64,000 bases of DNA from Geminocystis sp. NIES-3709 (GCF_001548115.1 NZ_AP014821.1:1925262-1989261), one strand, 5' to 3'. Counted from the stretch's first letter, positions 1 through 10,383 are shown. Program-made: numbers and translations. Notes: a model not told the origin generated them from the sequence alone.

Positions 1-1912
1 CTAAATACACATCTCCCTCGTTAAGTTTACGAGTCATGGTTTGAATGATGCGTTTGGCTTGTTGGGCTCTTTCAGCTTGTACAGCACAAATAGTAACAGT
101 ACCATCGTCAGCAATATCGATTTTTGAACCAGTTTGTTCAGTAATACCTTTGATCGTCTTACCACCTGGTCCAATAACTAAACCAATCATATCAGGATCG
201 ATTTTCATGGTCATTAAACGAGGTGCATAGGGTGACAATTCTGTACGGGGAGTATTAATGGTTTTCATCATTTCTCCTAAGATATGTAAACGGGCTTCTC
301 TGGCTTGTTTTACTGCCTCAGAGATGGTTTCCATTCTTAAACCCGTAATTTTCATATCCATTTGTAAAGCAGTAATACCGCTATCAGTACCAGCTACTTT
401 AAAATCCATATCCCCTAAAAAGTCTTCGATACCCTGAATATCGGTTAAGATACGCACTTCATCCCCTTCTTTAATTAATCCCATAGCGGCACCACTCACA
501 GGCTTAGTAATGGGAACTCCAGCATCCATTAAGGCTAAGGTTGAACCGCATACCGAACCCATAGAAGTTGAACCGTTGGAAGACAATACTTCAGAAACTA
601 CTCTGATTACATAAGGAAAGTCTTCTTGAGGTGGTAAAACAGGAGTTATAGCTCTTTCAGCTAAAGCACCATGACCAATTTCTCGTCTTCCGGGGGGGCG
701 TAAGGGTTTAGTTTCCCCTACGGAATAAGGAGGAAAATTATAGTGATGAAGGTAACGTTTTTCAAAGTCAGGATGTAAGTCATCCGCTAAATCTTGAGCG
801 TCTCCTGATGTGCCTAGAGTTGCGATCGAAAGTACTTGAGTTAAACCCCGTTGAAATAAACCGCTACCGTGAACTCTGGCAGGTAATAAACCAACACGGG
901 AAGAAATAGGCCGTACCTGATCTAATTTCCGTCCATCAACCCTCACACCATCTTCAATAATTTGACGGCGCATCAGTTTTTTGGTTAACTGTTTAAATAG
1001 GTTCGGAAGAAGTTTAGAATTTTCAGCTATAGCGATTTTAATTTCATCTTCATCCCCCAAAGCGTTAATGGCTTCTTGTACACTAGCTTGAATAGTGTCT
1101 AAGGCTTCATCTCTAGCATTTTTATCGTAGTCAAAATGACATAGAATCTGTTTAATTTCCTCACTAGCTTTTTCGTGAATAAAATTAACTACAGCAGGGT
1201 TATCTTCTTCTTTATTTTCGATTTTGATTTCAATACCTAACTCTTGGATGAGATCTTTTTGAGCTTGAATTAATTCTAAAATTGCCTCATAGCCAAATTC
1301 GATCGCCTCAATAATATCTTGTTCTGGTAACTGATTCGCCCCAGCTTCCACCATGACAATACCATCAGGAGTTCCAGCAACAACTAAATCAAGATCGCCG
1401 TTTTCGATTTCTCGAAAAGTAGGGTTAATAATAAATTCATCATGAACTAATCCAACTCTTACGGCCGCCATGGGACCATAGAAGGGAATTTGAGCCACTA
1501 AAGTTGCGATCGAAGCTCCAGTAACAGCTAACACATCGGGGGGTACTTCCTCATCCATAGATAGAGTAGTAGCGACAATTTGTAGATCATCTCTCAACCA
1601 TGATGGAAAAAGAGGACGCAAAGGTCGATCGATTAAGCGACTTGTGAGAGTTGCTCGTTCTGGAGGTCTTCCTTCACGACGTAAAAATCCACCCGGAATA
1701 CGTCCGGCCGCATACAATCTTTCTTCATAATCCACAGTCAGAGGTAGAAAATCAATACCTTCTCTGCCTTTAGTACGAGTTGCCGTTACCAAAACTGCGG
1801 TTTCACCTGCTTGAATTAAAACCGTTCCTCCCGCTTGAGGTGCTAATAATCCGACTTTAATTTTTATATCTCTTCCTTCAAAAAAAGAAATTGACTTATT
1901 ATATTCTTCCAT
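1..1912 (-). CDS. pnp: Polyribonucleotide nucleotidyltransferase (PNPase), 3' end cut by window edge
   Basis: PNPase degrades RNA 3' to 5' by phosphorolysis and can add heteropolymeric tails; it is the main tailing enzyme in cyanobacteria (family knowledge). The reading frame starts at the ATG complementary to 1910-1912 (MEEYNKS...) and stays open to the left edge, giving about 637 codons of an expected 700-720. Two RNase PH-type domains are followed by a KH domain with a GPGGK loop (near 145-175), and the visible frame ends in NEGDVYL, the entry to the S1 domain, which lies outside the window. No partner gene is visible on this strand. Identification is firm; only the C-terminus is unseen. 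Confidence 0.96.
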   Translation of the reverse strand, partial: MEEYNKSISFFEGRDIKIKVGLLAPQAGGTVLIQAGETAVLVTATRTKGREGIDFLPLTVDYEERLYAAGRIPGGFLRREGRPPERATLTSRLIDRPLRPLFPSWLRDDLQIVATTLSMDEEVPPDVLAVTGASIATLVAQIPFYGPMAAVRVGLVHDEFIINPTFREIENGDLDLVVAGTPDGIVMVEAGANQLPEQDIIEAIEFGYEAILELIQAQKDLIQELGIEIKIENKEEDNPAVVNFIHEKASEEIKQILCHFDYDKNARDEALDTIQASVQEAINALGDEDEIKIAIAENSKLLPNLFKQLTKKLMRRQIIEDGVRVDGRKLDQVRPISSRVGLLPARVHGSGLFQRGLTQVLSIATLGTSGDAQDLADDLHPDFEKRYLHHYNFPPYSVGETKPLRPPGRREIGHGALAERAITPVLPPQEDFPYVIRVVSEVLSSNGSTSMGSVCGSTLALMDAGVPITKPVSGAAMGLIKEGDEVRILTDIQGIEDFLGDMDFKVAGTDSGITALQMDMKITGLRMETISEAVKQAREARLHILGEMMKTINTPRTELSPYAPRLMTMKIDPDMIGLVIGPGGKTIKGITEQTGSKIDIADDGTVTICAVQAERAQQAKRIIQTMTRKLNEGDVYL

Positions 1913-2263
1913 TCAACTTTTTTCCTTATTCTTCGCTTTTCTCTATAGAGATAGATTTAGACTCAATAATTTATAGAATCTTCTACAAATATCTTGTGGT
2001 TAGGCACTATCAACCCACCTTCCCAATGTATAGAAAGGAATTTTCTGATTGTTTTCAATCAAGATTCTGCTGAACAATACTCCCGTAAGAGTTTTTCAGA
2101 TATTTAGGTAAACTCTAACATAAATTTGTACACTATTTTCTTAGTTTAAGATTCTTAAAATAGAGTTATTTCAGAAGTTTTTTAATAAAAGAAATAATAT
2201 AAACTTCGATCGTACCTATTGAGATTCAGATTTTCAATAACTCAAAAGAGCCATATAGTATAG
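1913..2263. other. Intergenic gap between pnp and der
   Basis: About 350 bases of AT-rich DNA. It should hold the pnp promoter and the end of the der transcript, both read leftward. I see no convincing gene, hairpin terminator or RNA here. A short open frame on the plus strand overlaps the pnp start and has low-complexity content, so it is not called. Confidence 0.5.
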
Positions 2264-3622
2264 TTACACTTTTGTCGCACGATTTGCTCCCAGATTCTCT
2301 CCTTCCCGCAGACGTTTGCCACGCCAAAGTAATTTTAATGGTGTGCCTTTAAAGCCTAATTGTTGACGGAATTGTTTTTCAATATAACGACGATAATTAT
2401 TATCTAATCGTTTGGGATCATTCACAAATAAAGCGATCGTCGGAGGTTTACTGGCGACTTGAGTACCATAGTAAATGCGCCCCTGTTTTCCCTGTCTGGT
2501 AGTGGGAGGAGAGTGCCATTTAGTTGCTTCTTCTAAAACTTCATTGATTACTGCGGTAGTAACTCGTTTTTTATGACCTTCGGCGGCGTTATCAACCAAA
2601 TCTAAAATAGTTTCTACTCGTTTACCTGTCATGGCGGACACAAAAACTCGTTCTGCCCATTCCATGAAAAATAGTCGATCGTCTAGCATTTTTTGATATT
2701 CATAGATGGTATGGGAGTCTTTTTCTACTGCATCCCATTTATTAGCGATAATAATGGCCGCCCTACCTTCTTCGATGATTCTTCCTGCTAATTTTAAATC
2801 TTGCTCCGTTACACCATCTAAGACATCGATAACGAATAATACCACATCAGCCCGTTTTATGGCTTTAAATGCCCTATTGATTCCGAAAAATTCCGCTCCA
2901 TAGTCAACATTTTTTTTGCGCCTAATACCTGCGGTATCAATTAATCGATAGGTTTTACCATTTCTTTCTACTACCATATCGATCGCATCACGAGTTGTAC
3001 CGGATACAGGACTAACAATAGCACGATTTTCCCCTGTTAAAGCATTTAAAAGACTCGATTTACCTACATTTGGTCTTCCAATAATAGCGACCCTGATTTC
3101 TTCTATTTCCTCTATTTCGTCTATGGTGGGAAGGTATTGAATTAAGTCATCTAATAGTTCTGCCGTACCATTCCCATGAATAGCAGAAAGGGCGTAAGGT
3201 TCACCTAAACCCAAATTCCAAAACTCTGCACTTTGAATTAATCCTTGTTTTTCAGATTCACACTTATTGACAGCTAAAACGATTGGAACATTTTGAGTAC
3301 GCAACCATGCCGCTATTTCTTCATCTCCGGCAGTTAATCCCATTTGTCCATCTACAACAAATATCGCTGCTACTGCTTCTGCTAATGCCGCTCTAGCTTG
3401 TTCACGAATGAAGGGTAAAAATTCTGTATCGTCGTCAAAAACTAGCCCACCTGTATCTACCACCTGAAATTCTCTGTCTCGCCAAAATGCCGGACGATAG
3501 GTACGATCTCGTGTTATACCTGGTTCATCATAAACGATTGCATCTTGTTCTCCAGACAAACGATTGACTAAGGCAGATTTACCAACATTGGGACGGCCGA
3601 TTATGGCAACGATAGGAAGCAT
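2264..3622 (-). CDS. der: Ribosome biogenesis GTPase Der (EngA)
   Basis: Der is a tandem GTPase needed for assembly of the 50S subunit. Two GTPase domains are seen: the first P-loop GRPNVGKS at residues 9-16 with DTGG near 56-59, and the second GRPNVGKS at 182-189, followed by the C-terminal KH-like domain that ends in a basic RGKRLREG stretch. The chosen start is the ATG at 3620-3622 (MLPIVAIIG), because the ten further in-frame codons upstream are not part of the family. Length from this start is 452 residues, normal for the family. It is transcribed in the same direction as pnp but 350 bases away, so probably separately. Confidence 0.96.
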   Translation of the reverse strand: MLPIVAIIGRPNVGKSALVNRLSGEQDAIVYDEPGITRDRTYRPAFWRDREFQVVDTGGLVFDDDTEFLPFIREQARAALAEAVAAIFVVDGQMGLTAGDEEIAAWLRTQNVPIVLAVNKCESEKQGLIQSAEFWNLGLGEPYALSAIHGNGTAELLDDLIQYLPTIDEIEEIEEIRVAIIGRPNVGKSSLLNALTGENRAIVSPVSGTTRDAIDMVVERNGKTYRLIDTAGIRRKKNVDYGAEFFGINRAFKAIKRADVVLFVIDVLDGVTEQDLKLAGRIIEEGRAAIIIANKWDAVEKDSHTIYEYQKMLDDRLFFMEWAERVFVSAMTGKRVETILDLVDNAAEGHKKRVTTAVINEVLEEATKWHSPPTTRQGKQGRIYYGTQVASKPPTIALFVNDPKRLDNNYRRYIEKQFRQQLGFKGTPLKLLWRGKRLREGENLGANRATKV

Positions 3623-3851
3623 GATTTTTAGAATTGAACATAGCCTTACCATTGTAGCGTATTTTAAGAGGCAATGAAAAATCAGAAATATTCAACACAA
3701 TGGACAATTGGCTAAAAAGAGAGGCTTTAAACCTTGAATGGATCAATTATCAATTGGTAAATTTAATTATCTCCATTACTCTCAGATCGCTATATTATTT
3801 AATTAAACACTTTGATTTAAACTTTAAACTTCTAGCTTCAAATATCCACTT

Positions 3852-4946
3852 ATGGTGAATCTTAATATTTTTTCTCCTTTTCACTTAGGAGATTATATCT
3901 TGCCTAATAGGATTATTATGGCACCTATGACTCGTTTAAGAGCAAATAGTGACGGAACTCCAACAGAGTTAATGGGAACTTATTATGCTCAAAGAGCAAC
4001 GGCAGGATTGATCATAACTGAAGCTACAATGATTTCCCCTTTATCTCATGGCTATATGAATTGTCCGGGTATTTATAATGATAAACAAACGGAAGGTTGG
4101 AAATTAGTTGTCGAAAAAGTACATCAACAACAAGGAAAAATTTTTCTGCAATTGTGGCATAGTGGTAGAATTTCTCATCCTGCTTTATTGAATGGTGAAT
4201 TACCGATCGCACCTAGTGAAATTTCCGCCGTTGGACATTTACACACCCCCATTGGTAAAGTATCTTTAGAAACTCCTCGTGCTTTAGATATTAAAGAAAT
4301 CCCTTTAATTGTTGAGCAGTTTTATCAGGCTTCAGTTAATGCATTGAATGCTGGTTTTGATGGTGTAGAGTTACATGGTGCATTCGGTTATTTAATTGAC
4401 CAATTTTTACAAGATAGCTCTAATAAACGTACTGATGAATATGGAGGATCGATCGCTAATCGTAGTCGTTTTTTGTTAGAAATAGTCGAAGCTGTTAGAG
4501 GTGTTTGGGGAGATAAAAAAGTAGGAATTAAACTTTCTCCTAGCAACACTTTTTACGGAATATCTGATTCTAATCCGGTGAATTTATTTAGCTATATTTT
4601 AAATGTTTTAAATGACTATAATTTAGCTTATATTCATCTAATGGAACCTAGTGATATAGACTTAGCAACTGGTAATGTTATTACGTCGGTATTAGATACT
4701 TTTAAAAATTTTTATAACGGCACAATTATTACTAATGGGGGTTATGATAAAAGCAAAGCTAATGATGTAATTTCTTCGGAAAAAGCTGATTTAGTGTCTT
4801 TTGGCCGGCCTTTTATTGCTAATCCCGATTTGGTAACACGTTTAGAAATTTCTGCATCATTGAATGAAACTGACGGAAAAACAATCTATGGTCAAGGTAC
4901 AAATAATGCTGAACACGGATACACAGATTATCCTTTTTTAACTTAA
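3852..4946 (+). CDS. Old yellow enzyme family ene-reductase (NemA-like)
   Basis: An FMN-dependent alkene reductase of the old yellow enzyme family, which uses NADPH to reduce activated C=C bonds or nitro groups of electrophilic compounds. The N-terminus carries the NRIIMAPMTR motif (19-28) and the barrel has LWHSGR (101-106) and the DEYGGS segment near 204. The substrate-binding motif, normally HxxN or HxxH followed by GY, reads HGAFGY at 175-180, so the usual second ligand residue is replaced by Phe178. Length 364 residues is typical. It sits 123 bases before a glutathione-dependent reductase on the same strand, which suggests shared use in quinone or electrophile detoxification (inference). 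No strong ribosome binding site is seen before the ATG. Confidence 0.9.
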   Translation: MVNLNIFSPFHLGDYILPNRIIMAPMTRLRANSDGTPTELMGTYYAQRATAGLIITEATMISPLSHGYMNCPGIYNDKQTEGWKLVVEKVHQQQGKIFLQLWHSGRISHPALLNGELPIAPSEISAVGHLHTPIGKVSLETPRALDIKEIPLIVEQFYQASVNALNAGFDGVELHGAFGYLIDQFLQDSSNKRTDEYGGSIANRSRFLLEIVEAVRGVWGDKKVGIKLSPSNTFYGISDSNPVNLFSYILNVLNDYNLAYIHLMEPSDIDLATGNVITSVLDTFKNFYNGTIITNGGYDKSKANDVISSEKADLVSFGRPFIANPDLVTRLEISASLNETDGKTIYGQGTNNAEHGYTDYPFLT

Positions 4947-5069
4947 TCAAAACAAGCTACATCATGGGGATATAATTTCTATTTTATATGGAAAAATTTA
5001 AAGAATTATATTCTCATCAATTCTTTTAAATCCGGTCATAAAAATAATCACTAATTAACAATAAAATTT

Positions 5070-6041
5070 ATGGGACTTCTAGTTAATGGTGTTTGGTCTA
5101 ATCAATTGTATGATGCAGTTACAGATCAGGGCAAATTTATTCGTCAAGCATCCCAGTTTCGTAACTGGATTACCTCTAATGGCAGTGCAGGAATCACGGG
5201 CAAAGGCGGTTTTAAGGCAGAATCAGGACGTTACCATCTCTATATATCATTAGCTTGTCCTTGGGCTCATCGTACTTTGATTTTTCGCACTTTAAAAAGA
5301 CTAGAAAATATGATAACCATATCGATCGTCAATTGGTTTATGGGGGAAAATGGTTGGACATTTGCCGAAGATGAAGGGGTAATCAGTGATCCTTTATTTA
5401 ATGCTGAATACTTATATCAAATTTATACGGAAGGTGATGCTAATTATACGGGTAAAGTAACAGTTCCTGTCCTTTGGGATAAAGAAACTCACACTATTGT
5501 TAATAATGAATCGGCAGAAATTATCCGAATGTTTAATAGTGCTTTCAATCGTATCGGTGGGAAAGAAAATGACTATTATCCTAAAGATTTAAGACAAGAA
5601 ATTGATAGTTTAAACGATCGTATATATCATAATATCAATAATGGGGTTTATAAATGTGGTTTTGCCACTACTCAACAAGCCTATGAGGAAGAATTAATTC
5701 CTCTATTTGAAACCCTTGACTGGTTAGAAGAAAAACTCTCTCGTCAACGGTATCTTACAGGCGATCGTATTACAGAAGCAGACTGGCGATTATTTCCTAC
5801 TTTAGTCCGTTTTGATGCGGTTTATGTTGGGCATTTTAAATGCAATATTCGTCGAATTGTTGACTATCCAAATATTTGGGGTTATCTACGAGAACTTTAC
5901 CAAATAGAAGGTATTGCACAAACTGTGAATTTTAGACATATCAAAAGACATTATTATCAAAGTCATAAAACGATTAATCCTACAGGAATTGTACCATTCG
6001 GTCCAGAAATTGATTTTTTATTACCAGTTGATCGATTTTAA
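5070..6041 (+). CDS. Glutathionyl-hydroquinone reductase (omega-class GST-like, YqjG/ECM4 family)
   Basis: This family reduces glutathionyl-hydroquinones with glutathione. The diagnostic active-site motif CPWAHR lies at residues 63-68, with Cys63 as the expected catalytic thiol. The thioredoxin-like N-terminal domain is followed by VPVLWDKE and NNESAEIIRMFN (about 137-157), where the glutathione-binding Glu-Ser pair lies, and then by an all-helical C-terminal domain with GDRITEADWRLFPTLVRFD. Length 323 residues fits the family. It follows the ene-reductase and precedes an MscS-type channel on the same strand, with short AT-rich gaps, so co-transcription is possible. Confidence 0.93.
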   Translation: MGLLVNGVWSNQLYDAVTDQGKFIRQASQFRNWITSNGSAGITGKGGFKAESGRYHLYISLACPWAHRTLIFRTLKRLENMITISIVNWFMGENGWTFAEDEGVISDPLFNAEYLYQIYTEGDANYTGKVTVPVLWDKETHTIVNNESAEIIRMFNSAFNRIGGKENDYYPKDLRQEIDSLNDRIYHNINNGVYKCGFATTQQAYEEELIPLFETLDWLEEKLSRQRYLTGDRITEADWRLFPTLVRFDAVYVGHFKCNIRRIVDYPNIWGYLRELYQIEGIAQTVNFRHIKRHYYQSHKTINPTGIVPFGPEIDFLLPVDRF

Positions 6042-6088
6042 TTAATAATTAATTACCAATAAATTTAATATTTTAAACAGTAAAATTG

Positions 6089-7492
6089 ATGATTAAATGG
6101 TTGAATAATATTTTTACAAATCCCTTATTTTCTTTAAAAGGAAATAGTATTTCTTTAGGATGGATTTTGCAAGTTCTAGGATTACTAATTTTAGTTACTC
6201 TTTTTGCTAGATTTACTAAAAAATTTTTAAAAAATAGAATTCTTTTAACTTTTAAAATTAGTGATAGTAATAGAGAAGTCATTTCCACTTTTATAGCTTT
6301 TAGTATCGCCAGTATTGGTTATATAATAGCTATTCAAACTATGGGAATTAATTTAACATCTTTAGCTGTAATAATTGGAGGTTTAGGAGTTGGTATCGGC
6401 TTTGGTTTTCAGGATTTAACTCGTAACTTAATCAGTGGAGTTACCTTGTTAGCAGAAGGAAAATTAAAAGTCGGAAATCTAATTCAATTTCAAGAAAAGT
6501 TAGGATATATCAGAGAAATATCGATTCGTTGTACCGTTGTTAAAACTATTGAAGGTTCAGAATTAATTATTCCCAATACAGAGTTAACAAATAGTACTGT
6601 TATCAATTGGAATTATGATAATTGTCAGGGTAGAATTGAAATTAAAATAGGTATAGCTTACGGTAGTGATTTATTACTTGTGACGGATGTTTTATTAAAG
6701 TCTGCTTCTCTGATAAAAGAGGTTTTACATAATCCACCACCAAAGGTTATATTTCTTGGTTTCGGAGATAATGCGTTAGATTTTGCTTTATGGATATGGG
6801 TTAACAAAATTAATCTTACTCCTTTTATTAAAAGTTCTTTACTCTATGTTATTGAACATAATCTAAGAAAAAATAATATTAAAATTCCTTTTCCTCAAAG
6901 AGATATTTGGTTACAAAATGTTGATTCTTTTGAGGATATTCAAAACATCCCAAAACAAGTATTAACCCCCCATGAGTCTTTAAAAGAATTGTTATTCAAA
7001 TTTAACTTATTTCATGATTTTGATGATTTACAATTAATCCGTTTAATAGAAATGAGTAGTCAGCGTTATTTATATCCAGAAGAAATTCTTATTAAACAGG
7101 GAGAATACGGGGATTTTTTCGCTCTGATTTTAGAAGGAGAAATTGAGGCAATTTTAGAGACAAATATAACTAAAAATTCTTTATTTTTCTTTACTCAAGG
7201 GCAATATTTTGGAGAATTACCACTACTTTTAAATACTCCTTATCCGACTACAATGAAGGCTACAAAACTAACAAGGTTATTCTTAATCAATGGAGAAAAT
7301 TTCCATAATTTAATTAAAGAATATCCTTTTTTAGCGGAACAAATTATTCAAGAATTAAGCGATCGACAAAATATAATTCAACTTTGTCAAAAACAATTAC
7401 AAGAAATGGGATTACTCCAACAAGAAGAAATTAAAAACCCTCTCCTTTGGCTTCGTAAATATTTCAAACAAATTTTTACTTGTGAAACATAG
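6089..7492 (+). CDS. MscS-family mechanosensitive channel with C-terminal cyclic-nucleotide-binding-type domain
   Basis: The protein has about three transmembrane segments near residues 15-40, 60-85 and 90-110. The last is the Gly/Ala-rich MscS pore helix GGLGVGIGFGFQDLTRN, followed by the beta domain (PNTELTNSTVINW). From about residue 305 to 425 there is a cyclic-nucleotide-binding-like domain (ILIKQGEYGDFFALILEGEIEAI, then GQYFGELPLLLNTPYPTTM). MscS channels release solutes on osmotic downshock; the added domain suggests ligand-controlled gating (inference). The start is the ATG at 6089; a TTG directly before it is in frame but less likely. The Arg that usually contacts the cyclic nucleotide phosphate is replaced by Tyr-Pro in PYPTT, so ligand binding is uncertain. 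Confidence 0.9.
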   Translation: MIKWLNNIFTNPLFSLKGNSISLGWILQVLGLLILVTLFARFTKKFLKNRILLTFKISDSNREVISTFIAFSIASIGYIIAIQTMGINLTSLAVIIGGLGVGIGFGFQDLTRNLISGVTLLAEGKLKVGNLIQFQEKLGYIREISIRCTVVKTIEGSELIIPNTELTNSTVINWNYDNCQGRIEIKIGIAYGSDLLLVTDVLLKSASLIKEVLHNPPPKVIFLGFGDNALDFALWIWVNKINLTPFIKSSLLYVIEHNLRKNNIKIPFPQRDIWLQNVDSFEDIQNIPKQVLTPHESLKELLFKFNLFHDFDDLQLIRLIEMSSQRYLYPEEILIKQGEYGDFFALILEGEIEAILETNITKNSLFFFTQGQYFGELPLLLNTPYPTTMKATKLTRLFLINGENFHNLIKEYPFLAEQIIQELSDRQNIIQLCQKQLQEMGLLQQEEIKNPLLWLRKYFKQIFTCET

Positions 7493-7498
7493 ATTATT

Positions 7499-8176
7499 CT
7501 AACTTTTATAAATAGAAATAATCTCTTGACATTCTGTTATTGATTTGCGTTGTTTCATTGCTTCTACTAAAGCTAAATAAGATTCTTTATTTTCTTTTAT
7601 AATAGTAGTTGCCTGTAAAATAGCTAATCTTTTTTTAATTTGAAAATTAGAAGAAGTAAGAGTTAAATTGCTATAAATTTTTTGAAATTGCTGTACATCA
7701 TCTTCTCCTCCTTGACTATTATTATATATAAATTGTTCTCCTGCTATTCCTGCCATTAAAACAACTCCAAAACGTTCGATCGATCGATTAAATTCTTTTA
7801 CATCTTGATATTTTTCTTTGAGAAAATTGGTATCAAATATAACTCCTCCTAAACCAACACTACTATTTTTAATTGCTTCCCAAGGGCTTAAATTGTAACC
7901 AGTTATCGGAATTTGATACAGATAAGCTGTTAAAAAGTGTCCTGCTTCATGATAAATAATACGTTGTTTTTGCTCTTGAGATGCGAAAATATTTAATAAT
8001 AAATTAACTCCCTGATTTTTCCATGATAAAGTATCAAAAGTTACCAAACCTAATAATAAAAATGTTACCCCAGCCGGAATATAAGGTGAAAGATTAAAAA
8101 GAGGCCCCAATAAAACGGATAAAGTAATGGTAAAAATAGTAATAGCGAGAATGTTTAAACCAGTTTCTTCTTGCAT
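7499..8176 (-). CDS. M41-like (FtsH-type) zinc metalloprotease domain protein without an AAA module
   Basis: A 225-residue protein with two hydrophobic segments (about 8-28 and 33-50) and then a zinc protease motif HEAGH at 76-80, in the context YHEAGHFLTAYLY that is typical of FtsH peptidases. A downstream GEDDVQQ (about 155-161) may supply the third ligand, as the equivalent Asp does in FtsH. There is no ATPase domain. Related AAA-less proteins are common in cyanobacteria and plastids as FtsH-like proteins of unclear substrate. Its stop lies 7 bases from the stop of the convergent channel gene. Function beyond a membrane-bound protease or pseudoprotease is not known. Confidence 0.85.
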   Translation of the reverse strand: MQEETGLNILAITIFTITLSVLLGPLFNLSPYIPAGVTFLLLGLVTFDTLSWKNQGVNLLLNIFASQEQKQRIIYHEAGHFLTAYLYQIPITGYNLSPWEAIKNSSVGLGGVIFDTNFLKEKYQDVKEFNRSIERFGVVLMAGIAGEQFIYNNSQGGEDDVQQFQKIYSNLTLTSSNFQIKKRLAILQATTIIKENKESYLALVEAMKQRKSITECQEIISIYKS

Positions 8177-8296
8177 TAATTTGTTTTTCCTAGTAATAAC
8201 AATAACATCTATTTTTATTCAGGGTTTATCTTTAGTTCTAATGGCAAAGTTTCTTAAAATAGTCGATCGTTAATAGTTAATCTTTTCTTTTTTATT

Positions 8297-8320
8297 GTCA
8301 ATTATCAATTATCAATTGTT
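8297..8320. repeat. Short tandem CAATTAT repeat at the sufB 3' end
   Basis: Three overlapping units of TCAATTA end in CAATTG and run into the sufB stop codon. Related copies occur at 3743-3760 and 44785-44807, all at or between gene ends. These look like the short simple repeats common in AT-rich cyanobacterial spacers; a role is not evident. Confidence 0.6.
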
Positions 8321-9758
8321 AGCCAACACTGCCTTCTAATTTTAGACTGAGAAGTTTATCAGCTTCTGCGGCAAATTCCATCGGCAACTCGTTTAACACG
8401 TCTTTGCAAAATCCACTTACTAACATTGATACCGCATTTTCTTCAGAAATACCCCGTTGAGCAAAATAGAACAATTGATCTTCTCCAATTTTTGAAGTAG
8501 AGGCTTCATGTTCAACTTTAGCACCACTGTTATCCACTTGAATATAAGGAAAAGTATTTGCTTGTGCATTATCACCAATTAACATAGAGTCGCATTGAGA
8601 GTAATTTCTTGCACCAGTTGCTTTATTACCCATTTTTACTAATCCACGATAGCTATTTTTCGAGTTTCCTGCGGATATTCCTTTAGAAATAATAGTACTG
8701 CGAGTATTTTTGCCAATATGGATCATCTTAGTTCCAGTATCCGCTTGTTGCATATTATTTGTCAAAGCGATCGAGTAAAATTCCCCAATAGAATTATCTC
8801 CGATTAACACACAACTGGGATATTTCCATGTTATAGCAGATCCCGTTTCCACTTGAGTCCAAGAAATTTTCGAGTTAACCCCTTTACATAAACCTCGTTT
8901 GGTGACGAAATTATAAATACCGCCTTTCCCCTTTTCGTCTCCTGCATACCAATTTTGTACAGTAGAATATTTTATCTCAGCATTATCTAAAGCTATCAAT
9001 TCTACTACTGCCGCATGAAGTTGATTACTGTCGTACATAGGAGCAGTACAACCTTCCAAATAACTTACTGATGCACCTTCCTCGGCTACAATTAAAGTAC
9101 GCTCAAATTGCCCTGTATCCCCATTATTGATGCGGAAATAAGTAGATAATTCCATAGGACATTTTACACCTTTAGGAATAAATACAAATGATCCATCGCT
9201 GAATACTGCACCATTAAGTGCGGCAAAATAGTTATCAGCAGAAGGCACAACACTTCCTAAATATTTTTGTACTAAATCAGGATGTTCTTGTAAGGCTTCA
9301 GAAATTGAGCAAAAAATAACTCCATCCTTTGCTAGTTTATCTTTAAAGGTTGTGGCGATCGAAACACTATCAAAAATTGCATCAACAGCTACATTACCCA
9401 AACGTTTTTGTTCAGATAAAGGAATACCGAGCTTTTCAAAAGTTTCTAAAAGAGTGGGATCAACTTCATCTAAACTATCTAATTTTTTCTTTTGCTGTTT
9501 CGGTGCAGAGTAATAGATAATATCTTGATAATTAATACTAGGATAACCAACGTGCGCCCATTTAGGTTCAGTCATTTTCAACCATTGACGATAAGCCTTG
9601 AGACGAAATTCCAACATAAATTCTGGCTCATTTTTTTTCATGGAAATTAATCTGACAACATCCTCACTTAAACCTTTGGGGATGGTATCCGACTCAATAT
9701 CTGTAATAAATCCGTATTTATAAGGCTGATTGACTAAAGTTTTAACGGAAGCACTCAT
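8319..9758 (-). CDS. sufB: Fe-S cluster scaffold protein SufB
   Basis: SufB is the scaffold subunit of the SufBCD complex, which builds iron-sulfur clusters for photosystem I, ferredoxins and other proteins. The 479-residue length and the conserved blocks [34 protein letters not shown] and [11 protein letters not shown] are those of cyanobacterial and plastid SufB. The beta-helical core fills the second half, where Cys and His residues that hold the nascent cluster lie. No sufC, sufD or sufS follows on this strand; the next gene is the M41-like protein, and no sufR is found beside it. This differs from the sufBCDS operon of many cyanobacteria. Identification itself is firm. Confidence 0.97.
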   Translation of the reverse strand: MSASVKTLVNQPYKYGFITDIESDTIPKGLSEDVVRLISMKKNEPEFMLEFRLKAYRQWLKMTEPKWAHVGYPSINYQDIIYYSAPKQQKKKLDSLDEVDPTLLETFEKLGIPLSEQKRLGNVAVDAIFDSVSIATTFKDKLAKDGVIFCSISEALQEHPDLVQKYLGSVVPSADNYFAALNGAVFSDGSFVFIPKGVKCPMELSTYFRINNGDTGQFERTLIVAEEGASVSYLEGCTAPMYDSNQLHAAVVELIALDNAEIKYSTVQNWYAGDEKGKGGIYNFVTKRGLCKGVNSKISWTQVETGSAITWKYPSCVLIGDNSIGEFYSIALTNNMQQADTGTKMIHIGKNTRSTIISKGISAGNSKNSYRGLVKMGNKATGARNYSQCDSMLIGDNAQANTFPYIQVDNSGAKVEHEASTSKIGEDQLFYFAQRGISEENAVSMLVSGFCKDVLNELPMEFAAEADKLLSLKLEGSVG

Positions 9759-10238
9759 ATTAATTTTAAAATATAGTAATTATTAATAGTTTAACAACAT
9801 TTTTGTTGCTAAAGTCAATTTTATAACTGATAATTCACAATTGACAATGAAAAATTCATACTCCTTCAGTTTAGGATATTAATAGTAATAAAAAAATAAA
9901 CTCCCGAAGATGTAAGACTTGCTAAAAATGTCAATAGAGCAGTCATAAATAGATTGTCTGAAAAAGGTTATCGGTGTTAGGTTTTAAAAGAGTTTTAATA
10001 CTTTTGTTAATAATTGATTTTTCACATCCTGATATATTAAAGATATAGAAACATAGCTAGACTTTATATACCCCAAATGGATTTATTTATAGATAAAAAT
10101 CTCTTTATTTGTGGAGTGTGCCAATTTTTGTATCTACTGAAATTATTTGACTATCATTCAAGATTTTATAATAGTATGGTCAATCTGAGCATTTTTAATG
10201 TAGAATTGTATATTTGGGTGTTAAAAGAAACCAAAAAA
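9759..10238. other. Divergent spacer between sufB and rpsD
   Basis: About 480 AT-rich bases that should contain the promoters of sufB (leftward) and rpsD (rightward). I see no coding region. I did not find a convincing SufR-type operator by eye. Confidence 0.4.
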
Positions 10239-10313
10239 AACAATTCCGAAAGCTAATGGCTATGGAATAGAAGGGACAAGAGTAATCCCGTTTAGGTTTA
10301 TACCTAAAAAAGT
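10239..10313 (+). promoter_or_regulatory. Structured leader upstream of rpsD (three consecutive hairpins)
   Basis: Three potential RNA hairpins lie in a row within 150 bases of the rpsD start. The first pairs ATTCC (10243-10247) with GGAAT (10264-10268), with an inner AGC/GCT pairing. The second pairs GGGA (10273-10276) with TCCC (10286-10289). The third is a perfect 7-bp stem TTTAGGT (10291-10297) with ACCTAAA (10302-10308) and a TTAT loop. S4 is a known autogenous repressor in other bacteria, acting on structured leaders, so this could be an S4-binding site (inference). It has no recognised family. Confidence 0.45.
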
Positions 10314-10383
10314 AACTTTGTAGATTTATCTGTGAAATTACAAACTCTAAATATAAAAAATATATAAGGAGAAAATAGTAAAC

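Noticed and set aside
1891-2073. A 60-codon frame on the plus strand beside pnp
   Set aside because: It overlaps the pnp start on the other strand, and its content is Phe/Tyr-rich low complexity.
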